From Bacteroidales bacterium (GTDB lineage: Bacteria; Bacteroidota; Bacteroidia; Bacteroidales; UBA932): DNA of 64,000 bases. Location of the stretch: NCBI GenBank assembly GCA_024693285.1, contig JAILLE010000034.1:1-64000 (forward strand). The letters are read 5' to 3'. How positions within the stretch are numbered: the first letter of the stretch is position 1; each line of letters opens with the position of its first letter. Position numbers and translations under genes: made by a program. This document shows, one piece after another, positions 34,661-43,847 of this stretch. The notes below the pieces were generated by a model that made no database searches, was not told the origin of the DNA, and worked only from the letters and a program-made list of their open reading frames with translations.

Positions 34661-35577
34661 AGCGCGGAGAGACGGGCCTGGGACGCGGCCTTCTCGGTCT
34701 CGTCAGGCGTGACCCGTATCAGCATCGGAAGATACTTCTTCTCCAACTTCACATCCTTGCTGTTCCTCGCCAACAAAACGCAATTCTTGATTGTAGCATA
34801 ATCGTCCGGATGCTTCTTCAAGACCTTGTTGTACATTTTCAAAGCAGCCTTGTTATCCTTTTTATAAACAAGATAATAAGAACCGATATTGGTCATGTAC
34901 TGCGCGGCGTCCGGATAGTAAGCCAACATCTTTTCTGATAGTTCCTTGAAAGCCTCATAAGAGGTGGGAGTACCGATCTGATAAAAAGCGAAACAGCAAT
35001 CCTGCATTACAGCCGGGAACAGGTCCTTGTCTGACACCAACCCCGGATACTCCCAGGTCGGATGGCTATGGCCATCATAATCAATCAAGGCCTTAAGGTT
35101 TGAGAGCGCCATGTCCGGGCTGTCCTTCTCATAATCCAGAAGGGCGGAAATCTTGTATATCCTTAAATCCAGTCGGTTCTGATTGAGCTCAATCGCCTTG
35201 TCCAGCGCCTGGGTTCCCTTTCCGAACAGCTCGTCATCAAAACTCGACACCAGGAAATAGTTGACATCATTACCCAATGAGTCTTTCAGCGTCAGGGACG
35301 GAGCGGCACCCAGATACCTGTTTCCACTCTTCACCTCGAGCTTCTCTGAACGGCTCTTATTAAAATAATAGGAGAACTGTCCCAAAAGCATATCGGTGTC
35401 ATCCGGATAATCCTTCTCCCATCTCTGAAGCAGGGTCTCAATCCCGACTCCAGCGGCTCCCAGTTTGGATACCAACAAGTTGTAGCGCTCTGAATACTCT
35501 TCCCTTGTGGGCTTGGTCTGGGCAGAGAGCGGCAGCAGGGCCACAACGGCCACTATCGCCAAAATGATTCTTTTCAT
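34657..35577 (-). CDS. Secreted TPR protein
   Basis: 306 residues from the ATG at 35577, giving signal peptide MKRIILAIVAVVALLPLSAQ; an upstream extension in frame would run into the methyltransferase gene. The mature part is alpha-helical, with TPR-like units near 130-150 (GTQALDKAIELNQNRLDLRIY) and 245-275 (NKAALKMYNKVLKKHPDDYATI). Periplasmic or outer-membrane scaffold of unknown partner. It begins two bases after the stop of the RsmB/F-type gene and is probably cotranscribed with it. Confidence 0.85.
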   Translation of the reverse strand: MKRIILAIVAVVALLPLSAQTKPTREEYSERYNLLVSKLGAAGVGIETLLQRWEKDYPDDTDMLLGQFSYYFNKSRSEKLEVKSGNRYLGAAPSLTLKDSLGNDVNYFLVSSFDDELFGKGTQALDKAIELNQNRLDLRIYKISALLDYEKDSPDMALSNLKALIDYDGHSHPTWEYPGLVSDKDLFPAVMQDCCFAFYQIGTPTSYEAFKELSEKMLAYYPDAAQYMTNIGSYYLVYKKDNKAALKMYNKVLKKHPDDYATIKNCVLLARNSKDVKLEKKYLPMLIRVTPDETEKAASQARLSAL

Positions 35578-35579
35578 AT

Positions 35580-36803
35580 TCATAAATCTATTCTTATCCT
35601 TCTGTTTTGCGGATGGAGGTTGTTCCACCTCTTCCCTATATTTTTCACAAATCCAAGGGGATGACCCTCGAAACAAACTATCAAAAAACCTTCAGGTTGT
35701 CCTTCAACGAATATGCCGTCCCTGTGAAGGAAGCGCAAAGCGGTGTCCCGGTCCAGTTCGACAGCCGGGTATTTGTCCAGCGGCGGATCGATACTGAGAG
35801 CCCAGTCGGCTGAAGGAATGAAATCACGACCTTTTGTGACTCCTTTCTCAAGTCCGTTCCGGATCGGCCTCAGAACCTCGATGCCATTTTTCGTGGACCC
35901 TGCGGGAGCTGTTTTACGGAGTATTGAGACGAACTGTCCCTCCCCTTGCACGAACCCCGGGACCAGGAGTCCACCTGTTCGTGCCTGAATCACGCCAGAG
36001 AGGCTTGAATATTCATAATCAGCCACTTCCGCTCCTAGTTCAGAGGCTGTCCATTCAACATTAGAATCATTTTCAGCCTCCTCGAATGTGCAAGTGGAGT
36101 AGATCAAGAGACCATTTTGCCGGAGGGATGGCCACGCGTCGGCCAAGATTCTCTTCTGACGGGCGGCACACAAATCCACAGCCTCCGGGGACCAGTCCTC
36201 GACCGCCTTTGGATCCTTACGGAACATTCCCTCACCGGAGCAAGGAGCATCCACGACCACCACATCAAAAAAGCCTTCAAGCTTTGAGAACGCCTTTGGG
36301 TCGCAGGAGGTGACGATGACATTCGGATCACCCCAGATGGCGACGTTGTCCGCGAGAACCGAGGCCCTGTTACGCATCACCTCATTGGCGACCAGCTGGA
36401 AACCATCTCCGAAACGTTCCCGCAGTGAAACGGCCAAATCCGTGGTCTTGCCTCCCGGAGCGGCGCATAGGTCCAGAACCCGCACCGGCCTTCCAAGGCT
36501 CGCGAAATCATCGAGATGTTCCCTGAAAATATGGCCGACAACCATCGCTGAAGAGTCCTGGACATAGTAGCACCCGGCATGGAACAAAGGATCCATCACA
36601 AATCTCGGCCTCTCCGCCAGTATCACCCCATACTTGTTCCACGGCACCACGGAGCCCTTCTGATATGACGATAACTTGAAAGGATTGTAACGAACAGATG
36701 TGGAAGGAGCCTGGGAAAGGGCGTCGAAGGCGATGGGGGCACGTTCCGGCCCAACCGCCCTGGAAAGGATGTCCATCAAGACCCTGTCCTCGATTCCCTC
36801 CAT
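35580..36803 (-). CDS. rRNA (cytosine-C5)-methyltransferase, RsmB/RsmF-type (NOL1/NOP2/Sun)
   Basis: 407 residues. The Rossmann SAM-binding domain shows LDLCAAPGGKTTDLA near 110-124, VVVDAPCSGEGMFRKD with the releasing Cys, and LIYSTCTFEEAEN with the nucleophile Cys. The C-terminal part (about 300-407) with LGFVKNIGKRWNNLHPQNRRI is an RsmF/PUA-like RNA-binding tail. It methylates cytosines of 16S rRNA, the exact site not deducible. It lies five bases downstream of the SRPBCC gene. Confidence 0.93.
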   Translation of the reverse strand: MEGIEDRVLMDILSRAVGPERAPIAFDALSQAPSTSVRYNPFKLSSYQKGSVVPWNKYGVILAERPRFVMDPLFHAGCYYVQDSSAMVVGHIFREHLDDFASLGRPVRVLDLCAAPGGKTTDLAVSLRERFGDGFQLVANEVMRNRASVLADNVAIWGDPNVIVTSCDPKAFSKLEGFFDVVVVDAPCSGEGMFRKDPKAVEDWSPEAVDLCAARQKRILADAWPSLRQNGLLIYSTCTFEEAENDSNVEWTASELGAEVADYEYSSLSGVIQARTGGLLVPGFVQGEGQFVSILRKTAPAGSTKNGIEVLRPIRNGLEKGVTKGRDFIPSADWALSIDPPLDKYPAVELDRDTALRFLHRDGIFVEGQPEGFLIVCFEGHPLGFVKNIGKRWNNLHPQNRRIRIDL

Positions 36804-36808
36804 CTGAC

Positions 36809-37294
36809 CTAAACCTGGCCCTGCCTCTTAGCGAGTTCCTCCTGCATCTTGCGCATGGTCTCCTCGTCAACCCCCTCAGGCATCCTGCCCTCGGAAACCG
36901 AAACAAGACCATCCACGACCCTGTCCAGCGCCTCCTTGATCTTTCCGGAAAGCATCATCTTCATCATGAGATTGAGGTCGGCGTGGAACTCAACATGGAA
37001 ATCCGTCTTTTGGGAGCCGTCAGGAACGGCATCGAAATGGAGCGAGCCACCGAAACTGAACGGTGCCCCGTTGTCGATGAACTGTATCAGCGAATAAGGG
37101 ATCCTGTCCCTGACCATAATCCCGATCTTGAATCCCTGGATGGTAGCGGTGATGGTGTCATAGTCAGCCTCGACTCCTTGCCTCTTGTCCTCAGGAAGCA
37201 TCTGGACGAAGATCCGCATGTCGACAAAGGCCATGTAAAGCTCAAAAGGGGATTTTGAGACTATCCCGTGCTTGCTTTTTATCTCTGTGTTCAT
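36809..37294 (-). CDS. SRPBCC/START-like domain protein
   Basis: 161 residues. Begins EIKSKHGIVSKSPFELYMAFVDMRIF, followed by the repetitive-strand layout of the Bet v1/START helix-grip fold (GFKIGIMVRDRIPYSLIQFID, HFDAVPDGSQKTDFHVEFHADLN), and a C-terminal helix (MMKMMLSGKIKEALDRVVDGL). Such proteins hold hydrophobic ligands or assist membrane processes. No specific ligand can be deduced. It follows pyrE by 12 bases on the same strand and precedes the methyltransferase, so pyrE, SRPBCC, methyltransferase and TPR gene form one run. Confidence 0.8.
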   Translation of the reverse strand: MNTEIKSKHGIVSKSPFELYMAFVDMRIFVQMLPEDKRQGVEADYDTITATIQGFKIGIMVRDRIPYSLIQFIDNGAPFSFGGSLHFDAVPDGSQKTDFHVEFHADLNLMMKMMLSGKIKEALDRVVDGLVSVSEGRMPEGVDEETMRKMQEELAKRQGQV

Positions 37295-37306
37295 ATTCCT
37301 TTATTA

Positions 37307-37939
37307 TTATTTATTCCAGCCGGCGGGATCCTCGCGCCAGCGCTGAAGCACCTCGGTGTCAGAAGGTTTGACAAGACCCGCCGAGGTCGCCACATCAATA
37401 AGCGAGCCATAATTGGAAAGGGTAGCGAGTGGCACACCCGCCTCCTTGAACCTCTCCGAGGCAAGATCGAACCCATAAGTGAATATCGCCACCATACCGA
37501 GCACATCGGCTCCAACCTTCCTCAAGGCATCGACAGCCGCCAAACTGCTCATCCCCGTAGAGATAAGGTCCTCTATCACAACCACTTTAGATCCTTCCGG
37601 AAGCTTACCTTCAATTTGGGAGCCAGTACCATGATCCTTAGGTTTCGGACGGACATAGACGAAAGGTTTGCACATCCTGTCAGCGACCAGGACACCATGA
37701 GCGATCGCACCTGTAGCCACTCCTGCCAACACTTCCGCCTCGGGATACAGTTCGGCCACCTTCGCGGCGAAAGCTTCGGCGACCATCGACCTCAATTCAG
37801 GATCAGAGAGTATCCTGCGGTTGTCACAATATATCGGAGACCTCCACCCGGATGCCCAGGTGAACGGCTCATTCGGCCGGAGCAGGACGGCTCCGATCCT
37901 TAATAGGCCGGCGGCCAGTTTTCTGTCAATAGTGTCCAT
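37307..37939 (-). CDS. pyrE: Orotate phosphoribosyltransferase
   Basis: Orotate plus PRPP to OMP, the fifth step of pyrimidine synthesis. 210 residues. PRPP-binding signature VVVIEDLISTGMSSLAAV at about 125-142, the N-terminal WASGWRSPIYCDNR (orotate and phosphate contacts), and the flexible loop VRPKPKDHGTGSQIEG (catalytic Lys). A TATATTTG -7 box lies upstream at 37980-37987. First gene of a minus-strand run. Confidence 0.96.
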   Translation of the reverse strand: MDTIDRKLAAGLLRIGAVLLRPNEPFTWASGWRSPIYCDNRRILSDPELRSMVAEAFAAKVAELYPEAEVLAGVATGAIAHGVLVADRMCKPFVYVRPKPKDHGTGSQIEGKLPEGSKVVVIEDLISTGMSSLAAVDALRKVGADVLGMVAIFTYGFDLASERFKEAGVPLATLSNYGSLIDVATSAGLVKPSDTEVLQRWREDPAGWNK

Positions 37940-37979
37940 GTTCTTTCAAATGATTTCTTAAATTCGCGGACGTAGCTTA

Positions 37980-37987
37980 CAAATATA
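37980..37987 (-). promoter_or_regulatory. -7 element of pyrE promoter
   Basis: TATATTTG on the minus strand, about 40 bases before the pyrE ATG. No clear TTTG at -33. The Nudix gene diverges from the same 66-base gap, but I see no good promoter for it there. Confidence 0.55.
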
Positions 37988-38005
37988 GCGATTTTAATCT
38001 TCAAG

Positions 38006-38638
38006 ATGCGCAAGATCTACCTTGAAAAGAGGTGCATGGTCATCTGCCCGCCCGACGAGTCTGCTCTTTCGGATCCCAACTCCGTGGAGTTCCATGTCGG
38101 GGACCAAAACGACATATCCAGGCTTGTCGACATGTTCGAGACGTCTGAGGCCCTTTCCAGGATCTTTATCCCGACAGATGACGAGGACTCCACTTATGCC
38201 GCTTTCCGCTCATGTTTCAAGGAAGTCAACGCGGCCGGAGGTGTTGTTTCCAACAGGAGGGGCGACGTGTTGCTTATAAGACGGAATGATCTCTGGGATC
38301 TGCCTAAAGGGCATCAGGAGCCGGGAGAGGATATAACCTTGACAGCTCTGAGAGAGGTCGAGGAGGAAACCGGAATACCGGAGCTTGAGTTGGGAAGGCT
38401 TATATGCGTGACTGACCATTGCTACCGTAGGAACGACATTTGGCACTTGAAGCACACTTGGTGGTACGACATGCTGTACACCAACCCGGTCGACCTCACT
38501 CCGCAGCGGGAAGAAGACATCACAAAAGCGGCCTGGGTCGCCCGCTCCAGCCTATCCCCCTACCTAAAGGACACTTACCCTTCGATAGTGGAGGTATTCA
38601 GGGAGATGAAACATTTTGGAGAGAATGGGCGTATATAA
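38006..38638 (+). CDS. Nudix hydrolase
   Basis: 210 residues. The Nudix box is complete, G-x5-E-x7-REVEEETGI at about 111-133 (GHQEPGED then ALREVEEETGI), preceded by the strand VVSNRRGDVLLIRR and WDLPKG. An additional N-terminal domain of about 75 residues with no recognised fold precedes it. It hydrolyses a nucleoside diphosphate derivative; substrate unknown. It is 24 bases upstream of queA in the same direction. Confidence 0.9.
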   Translation: MRKIYLEKRCMVICPPDESALSDPNSVEFHVGDQNDISRLVDMFETSEALSRIFIPTDDEDSTYAAFRSCFKEVNAAGGVVSNRRGDVLLIRRNDLWDLPKGHQEPGEDITLTALREVEEETGIPELELGRLICVTDHCYRRNDIWHLKHTWWYDMLYTNPVDLTPQREEDITKAAWVARSSLSPYLKDTYPSIVEVFREMKHFGENGRI

Positions 38639-38662
38639 GAGGTATCGGATTTATTGATATTT

Positions 38663-39712
38663 ATGAAACTCTCACAATTCCAGTTCCTCCTCCCCAAGGA
38701 GCGTGTCGCCCAAGAGCCCACAAGATGGCGTGATGAATGCAAGCTGATGGTTGTCCACAAGGACACCGGCGAGATCGAGCACAGGATTTTCAAGGACATC
38801 ATAGATTATTTCGGAAAGGGTGACACCTTCGTCCTCAACGACACGAAGGTTTTCCCTGCCAGACTATATGGCAAAAAAGAAAAGACTGGAGCGGACATCA
38901 TGGTGTTCCTTCTTCGGGAGCTCAACCGGGAGCAGCATCTCTGGGATGTGATAGTGGATCCGGCGAGGAAGATCAGAATAGGCAACAAGCTCTATTTCGG
39001 TGACGACCAGAGCCTTGTGGCCGAGGTGATAGACAACACCACCTCCAGGGGTCGCACCCTGCGTTTCCTCTATGACGGACCTTACGAGGATTTCAAGCAG
39101 TCCCTCTTCAATCTTGGGGAACTTCCTGTCCCCAAATGGGTTAAGAGTATGGTGACGGCCGAGGACAAGGAGAACTACCAGACCATCTTCGCCGCACACG
39201 AAGGTGCCGTGGCGGTTCCCGCCGCTGGTACCCATTTCAGCCGCGAGCTTTTCAACAGGATGATCCTCAAGGACATCGACAAGGCTTTCATCACAGTCCA
39301 CATGGGGATCGGCCAGTTCCGCAGGGTCGATGTCGAGGATTTGTCGAAGCACAGGATGGATTCCGAGAGACTCATCATCGGCGAGGATGCTTGCAAGATC
39401 ATCAACAAGGCCAAAAATGGTGGCCACAAGGTGGTGGCTATCGGCACGACCGTGATGAGGGGGCTTGAGACTTATGTGACCACTACTCACGAGGTCAAGC
39501 CTTTCGACGGGTGGACCAACAAGTTCATATTCCCGCCTTATGATTTTTCCATTCCTGACGCTATCGTGTCCGGCTTCCACATGCCTGAGTCCACAATGCT
39601 GATGGCGGTGGCAGCTTTCGGTGGATTTGACAACATCATGAACGCATATAAGGTTGCTTTGGAGGAAGACTATCGCTTCGGTCCATACGGCGACGCCATG
39701 CTGGTTCTCTAA
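38663..39712 (+). CDS. queA: S-adenosylmethionine:tRNA ribosyltransferase-isomerase
   Basis: Transfers the ribosyl moiety of SAM to preQ1 in tRNA, giving epoxyqueuosine. 349 residues from the ATG at 38663. Family signatures: MKLSQFQFLLPKERVAQEPTRWRDECKLMV, DTFVLNDTKVFPARLYGKK, VAVPAAGTHFSRELF, VHMGIGQFRRVDVED, HRMDSERLII and TTVMRGLETY near the end. Followed at once by a strong terminator. Confidence 0.96.
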   Translation: MKLSQFQFLLPKERVAQEPTRWRDECKLMVVHKDTGEIEHRIFKDIIDYFGKGDTFVLNDTKVFPARLYGKKEKTGADIMVFLLRELNREQHLWDVIVDPARKIRIGNKLYFGDDQSLVAEVIDNTTSRGRTLRFLYDGPYEDFKQSLFNLGELPVPKWVKSMVTAEDKENYQTIFAAHEGAVAVPAAGTHFSRELFNRMILKDIDKAFITVHMGIGQFRRVDVEDLSKHRMDSERLIIGEDACKIINKAKNGGHKVVAIGTTVMRGLETYVTTTHEVKPFDGWTNKFIFPPYDFSIPDAIVSGFHMPESTMLMAVAAFGGFDNIMNAYKVALEEDYRFGPYGDAMLVL

Positions 39713-39735
39713 CGATTAATCCGATTGAAATTAGC

Positions 39736-39767
39736 GGTCGGCAGGACATCCCTGCCGACCTTTTTTT
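39736..39767 (+). terminator. Terminator of queA
   Basis: Perfect 10-base stem GGTCGGCAGG/CCTGCCGACC (39736-39745/39751-39760), five-base loop and a run of seven T's. It begins about 24 bases after the queA stop. Confidence 0.92.
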
Positions 39768-39780
39768 CGTATATTCGCGA

Positions 39781-39864
39781 ATGGTGGCAGGCAAAAGTCC
39801 CGCCTCCCTGCGCTTCGCGCCCTATCCGGGTAAATGGTCGGCGGTGGCTTTTGCCTGCCGCCAT
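39781..39864. repeat. Palindromic repeat between queA and dprA, shares 29-base core with anti-sigma copy
   Basis: Near-perfect inverted repeat of 24 bases: 39781-39804 pairs with 39840-39864 (TGGCAGGCAAAAG against CTTTTGCCTGCC). The core 39808-39836 is identical to 8267-8295 and holds two mini-hairpins. The arms are unrelated in sequence to those at 8241-8323 but are complementary to each other, as in that copy. This fills most of the 181-base gap. Confidence 0.85.
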
Positions 39865-39893
39865 TGATGACAATATAAAAACAATGAGAAACT

Positions 39894-41069
39894 ATGGAAA
39901 ATTTCAACGAAGAAGAAAGGGCGTGTCTTTGTGCCCTGAACCGGATTTTCGGATTCGAGCCGAAAATCGGCAGAAGCCTTATCGAGGCTTTCGGCGGAGC
40001 GTCCGCTGTATTCAAAGCATCACAAAACGAGCTCTCAGAGCTGCTGGGTTCATATTCAAGAATCCGGTTCTTACCACTTATCACAGAGAGCGCCTTTGAG
40101 TCCGCTGCCATCGAGCTTGAGAAGCTCGTCTCTGACGGATGCCGTTTTATCGGAATCGGAGAGTCAGGTTATCCAAAAGCATTGCTCGAATGTGACGACC
40201 CTCCCCTCGGACTATACTACAAAGGCATCTTGCCCCCTGAAGAGGTTTTCGACAAACGCCCGCAAATCGCGATAATCGGAACCAGAAGCTTGTCTTATTA
40301 CGGCAGGGACTGGTGCAGGAATATAGTAGAAGCCATGTCAAAAGCCAAGGTGAAACCATTGATCGTCAGTGGTTTGGCCCTCGGGGTCGACGTGACCGCC
40401 CACCGGGCGGCACTCGACTTCGGGTTGCCGACCGTCGGAGTCATGGCCACCGGGATTGACGACATATATCCCCCTCAAAACATAAAGACAGGCCAGCTGA
40501 TGGCCGCCACTAAAGGTTGTGCCCTGATAACCGACTATCCTCCACAAACCGCGGCGGTACGGATCAATTTCTTGCGTCGGAACAGGATCATCGCCGGGAT
40601 ATGCTCCGCCACCATCCTTGTTGAATCCAAGATCCGTGGAGGAGGAATGATGACTGCCCGCCTGGCGAATTCCTACGACAGGGACGTGTTCGCCCTGCCG
40701 GGACGAGTCGACGATCCCCTGTCCCAAGGGTGTAACATGCTGATAAGAGAAACTATAGCGGCACCTATCGGCAATCTTTCCGACCTCATGGAAAGGCTTG
40801 GTCTGGGCGCTGCCGGCATCGATTTGAAGGCTGACTTCAAGAAAGAGGTAGAGGAATATTACGCCGATATGGACGAGACATCGAGAAGAGACATCATCAA
40901 ATTAGCCCTGGCGGTTAAATCCAGGCGGGGAATAGGTATGGATGATCTTTGCTCCCTGTTCGGCTGGACTTTCAGCAAGGTCAGCCGTATTGTCACCACT
41001 CTTGAATGTGACGGTTTCATTTCTGTCGATCTCCTCCAACATTGCTCTCCCAGAGTGGCGAAATCCTGA
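39894..41069 (+). CDS. dprA: DNA-processing protein DprA
   Basis: Loads RecA on incoming single-stranded DNA during transformation. 391 residues. N-terminal helical domain with helix-hairpin-helix-type sequence (IGRSLIEAFGGASAVFKAS). Rossmann-like core: IAIIGTRSLSYYGRDWCRN, VSGLALGVDVTAHRAAL, GVMATGIDDIYPPQN, and FLRRNRIIAG, the DNA-binding segment. The C-terminal DML1-like winged helix is at about 325-385. It ends 34 bases before the TatD gene. Confidence 0.95.
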   Translation: MENFNEEERACLCALNRIFGFEPKIGRSLIEAFGGASAVFKASQNELSELLGSYSRIRFLPLITESAFESAAIELEKLVSDGCRFIGIGESGYPKALLECDDPPLGLYYKGILPPEEVFDKRPQIAIIGTRSLSYYGRDWCRNIVEAMSKAKVKPLIVSGLALGVDVTAHRAALDFGLPTVGVMATGIDDIYPPQNIKTGQLMAATKGCALITDYPPQTAAVRINFLRRNRIIAGICSATILVESKIRGGGMMTARLANSYDRDVFALPGRVDDPLSQGCNMLIRETIAAPIGNLSDLMERLGLGAAGIDLKADFKKEVEEYYADMDETSRRDIIKLALAVKSRRGIGMDDLCSLFGWTFSKVSRIVTTLECDGFISVDLLQHCSPRVAKS

Positions 41070-41103
41070 CGGATTAAGAGAAAAATGAGTATATTTGGAG
41101 GAT

Positions 41104-41865
41104 ATGACTTTCATCGATACTCATTGCCACCTGTCTGACGCGGCTTTCGCCGGAGAAGAAGACTCTTACATCCAAAGAGCCAAGGAAGCCGGAGTGGAGA
41201 TAATGCTCCAGCCGGATGTGGACAGCCGTGAACGGCAGTCCATGTTCGACGTCACCGAGCGCCATCCCGGCATCCTGTTTCCTATGCTGGGTCTATACCC
41301 CGGATCAGTGGACAAGGACTGGGAAAAAGAGATCGGACGAATGTTGGAGTATTCGGACAAAAAGGTCGTGGCTATCGGGGAGATAGGACTGGATTACTAT
41401 TACGGCAAGGAGTTCGAAAAAGAGCAGAGGGATGCCCTGCATTGGCAACTGGACTACGCCAAGGAACGGGATCTTCCGGTCAATATCCACCTCAGGGACG
41501 CCATGGGTGACTTCCTCGAGATACTCCGGAGCCATAAGGGATTGCGGGGCAATATGCACGCCTATAGCGGCAGCTACGAGAGTTTCATGGAGCTCCAGCG
41601 TCTCGGGGACTGGTCAATCGGAGTCGGCGGGGTTGTGACATTCAAGAAAGCGTCCCTGGCAGAGGTGGTCGCGAAAGTTCCCCTAGAAAGGATAGTGCTT
41701 GAGACAGATGCCCCATACCTCACTCCAGTCCCGTACAGAGGACGCAGGAATGAGAGTTCATATATCCCCTTCATCGCCGCCAAAGTCGCGGAGCTGAAAG
41801 GAATCTCAATCGATGAGGTCGCCGAGGTGACCACATCAAACGCCAGGAAACTATTCGGAATATAA
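41104..41865 (+). CDS. TatD-family metal-dependent nuclease/hydrolase
   Basis: 253 residues from the ATG at 41104 (GGAGG six bases upstream). The TIM-barrel metal ligands appear in order: FIDTHCHLSD (H5, H7 region), GEIGLDYYYG with the bridging Glu, PVNIHLRDA, MHAYSG, and ETDAPYLTP with the final Asp. Family members act as 3'-5' DNA exonucleases. ansA follows after four bases. Confidence 0.93.
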   Translation: MTFIDTHCHLSDAAFAGEEDSYIQRAKEAGVEIMLQPDVDSRERQSMFDVTERHPGILFPMLGLYPGSVDKDWEKEIGRMLEYSDKKVVAIGEIGLDYYYGKEFEKEQRDALHWQLDYAKERDLPVNIHLRDAMGDFLEILRSHKGLRGNMHAYSGSYESFMELQRLGDWSIGVGGVVTFKKASLAEVVAKVPLERIVLETDAPYLTPVPYRGRRNESSYIPFIAAKVAELKGISIDEVAEVTTSNARKLFGI

Positions 41866-41869
41866 GAAT

Positions 41870-42907
41870 ATGAAAGACGCTTCATCAATACTTATCATCT
41901 ACACCGGAGGCACCATCGGAATGCGGCAGGACCCCGTAGACGGCACACTTAAACCGTTCGATTTCAGCCAGATAGTGGATGAGGTCCCGGAGCTGGGGAA
42001 ATATGCCGTCAAGATCGACTCGTACACCTTCGACCCTTTGATCGACTCTTCCGACGTGGAGCCGGGCCTCTGGCAGTCCCTGGCCTCGCTGATCAAGGAT
42101 CGATACGATGAGTATGACGGTTTTGTGGTGCTCCACGGAACCGACACAATGGCTTATTCGGCTTCCGCTTTGAGTTTCATGCTGGACAATCTCGCGAAAC
42201 CAGTCATATTCACCGGAAGCCAGCTGCCGATCGGGGTGCCGAGAACGGACGGTAAAGAGAATCTGATCTCTGCCGTGGAGATAGCCGCCGCAAAGGACGA
42301 TAACGGCCACTCATTGGTTCCTGAAGTCAGCATATTCTTTGATTCCCAATTACTTCGGGGTAACAGGAGCACAAAGGTAAGCTCCGAGGAGTTCAGGGCT
42401 TTCCAGTCTCCAGGCTATCCGGCGCTAGCCGAGGCTGGTATAAACATCAAATACAACAGGCCGGTGATTATGAGGCCTGAGGTTTGGTCAGCTCCACTGA
42501 GGATCTCGACTAACCTTGACACCAGAGTGTCGATTCTGAAAATCCATCCCGGGATCACCCCCCAGGTGATGAGGTACTTCCTCTGCGGCCCCGAGACCAG
42601 GGCCGTCATTCTCGAAACCTACGGTTCAGGTAACGCTCCCTCCAGCCAATGGTTCCTCGACATCGTGAAGGAGGCCGCGCGCATGGGAAAGGTTCTGATG
42701 AATGTCACACAATGCTCCTCAGGTACCGTGAATATGGATCTTTATGCCACCGGGAAAGCCCTCCAGAAAGCCGGGGTTGTCTCCGGGCTTGACATAACGA
42801 CCGAAAGCGCGCTCGCCAAGCTTTTCCATCTTCTGGGTGCAAGCGAGGATAATGAATGGGTGAAAAAGAGACTTGGTGAGAATCTTAAAGGAGAAATTTC
42901 AAAGTAA
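41870..42907 (+). CDS. ansA: Type I L-asparaginase
   Basis: Deamidates asparagine to aspartate in the cytoplasm (no signal peptide). 345 residues. First catalytic Thr in IIYTGGTIGMRQD at about 9-21, second in VVLHGTDTMAYSASAL near 86, KPVIFTGSQLPIG, and the closing domain with ILETYGSGNAP. It follows the TatD gene with four bases of spacing. Confidence 0.95.
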   Translation: MKDASSILIIYTGGTIGMRQDPVDGTLKPFDFSQIVDEVPELGKYAVKIDSYTFDPLIDSSDVEPGLWQSLASLIKDRYDEYDGFVVLHGTDTMAYSASALSFMLDNLAKPVIFTGSQLPIGVPRTDGKENLISAVEIAAAKDDNGHSLVPEVSIFFDSQLLRGNRSTKVSSEEFRAFQSPGYPALAEAGINIKYNRPVIMRPEVWSAPLRISTNLDTRVSILKIHPGITPQVMRYFLCGPETRAVILETYGSGNAPSSQWFLDIVKEAARMGKVLMNVTQCSSGTVNMDLYATGKALQKAGVVSGLDITTESALAKLFHLLGASEDNEWVKKRLGENLKGEISK

Positions 42908-42910
42908 CTC

Positions 42911-42940
42911 TTGCCTTTTGAAAATAAATTAGTAAATTGC
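42911..42940 (+). promoter_or_regulatory. Candidate promoter of the exbB-exbD operon
   Basis: TTG (42911-42913), 19 bases, TAAATTGC (42933-42940); one to two departures from TAnnTTTG. It would start transcription near 42946, leaving a leader of about 85 bases that includes an AT-rich tract (42985-43020). Confidence 0.5.
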
Positions 42941-43031
42941 AACGGTTTTTTGTGAGGTTTTTTGTCCAGGAAATCAAGAAGAAAGATATAACTATTTAAT
43001 ACTTTATTAATTAAATCACACGAAAACGGTT

Positions 43032-43811
43032 ATGAAAAAGTTTTTCATGTTCTTGGCTGTAGCAGGTGCTCTCACCTTCTCCGCCAGCGTCGCGTCCGCT
43101 CAGGATCAGCCCGCCCCCACCGAGCAGGCCACCCAGCTCACCGCTGAGGACCTCCTCAAGGGTACTGGTGAGGATGTTCCTTTCCACCAGCAAATCAAGT
43201 CCTATTTCATCCAGGGAGGTCCCGCCTTCATGTCCGCGATCATCCTCTGCTTGATCCTTGGTCTTGCCCTCGCTATCGAGAGGATCCTCTATCTGTCGTT
43301 CGCGAAAACCAACACCAAGAAACTCATCGCCAAGGTTGAGGAAGCTCTCGCCGAGGGTGGTGTCGAGAAGGCTAAGGATGTCTGCCGTGACACCAAGGGC
43401 CCTGTCGCCAGCATCTTCTACGATGGACTTCTTCACTATGACGAAGGTCTCGACGTGGTCGAGAAGAGGATCGCCTCTTCCGGCGGTGTCCAGATGAGCC
43501 TCATGGAGAACAACCTCTCCTGGATCTCCCTCTTCATCGCGATCGCTCCTTCACTCGGATTCTTGGGAACAGTTATCGGTATGGTCAAGGCTTTCGACGC
43601 CATCGAGGCCGCCGGAGACATCTCCCCGAACATCGTCGCTGGAGGTATGAAGGTCGCCCTTATCACCACCGTCGGTGGTCTTATCGTCGCTATGATTCTC
43701 CAGGTGTTCTACAACTATATCCTTTCCAGGATCGATGCCCTCTCAATTGACATGGAGGAAGCTTCGATCAACCTCGTCGACGCTCTCGCGAAGTACGAGC
43801 AGAAGAAATAA
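43032..43811 (+). CDS. exbB: ExbB/TolQ-type proton channel protein
   Basis: 259 residues. Unlike enteric ExbB it starts with a cleavable-looking signal (MFLAVAGALTFSASVASAQ), usual for Bacteroidota. Three TMs: about 65-90 (FMSAIILCLILGLALAIERI), 160-185 (WISLFIAIAPSLGFLGTVIG) and 200-225 (VALITTVGGLIVAMILQVFY). The LGFLGTVIGMVKAFDAI signature is present. With ExbD it couples the proton gradient to TonB and outer-membrane uptake. First of four genes: exbB, small membrane protein, exbD, exbD. Confidence 0.93.
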   Translation: MKKFFMFLAVAGALTFSASVASAQDQPAPTEQATQLTAEDLLKGTGEDVPFHQQIKSYFIQGGPAFMSAIILCLILGLALAIERILYLSFAKTNTKKLIAKVEEALAEGGVEKAKDVCRDTKGPVASIFYDGLLHYDEGLDVVEKRIASSGGVQMSLMENNLSWISLFIAIAPSLGFLGTVIGMVKAFDAIEAAGDISPNIVAGGMKVALITTVGGLIVAMILQVFYNYILSRIDALSIDMEEASINLVDALAKYEQKK

Positions 43812-43847
43812 TATAATTAGTTGTAACAACCTTTAGAATCTCACACA

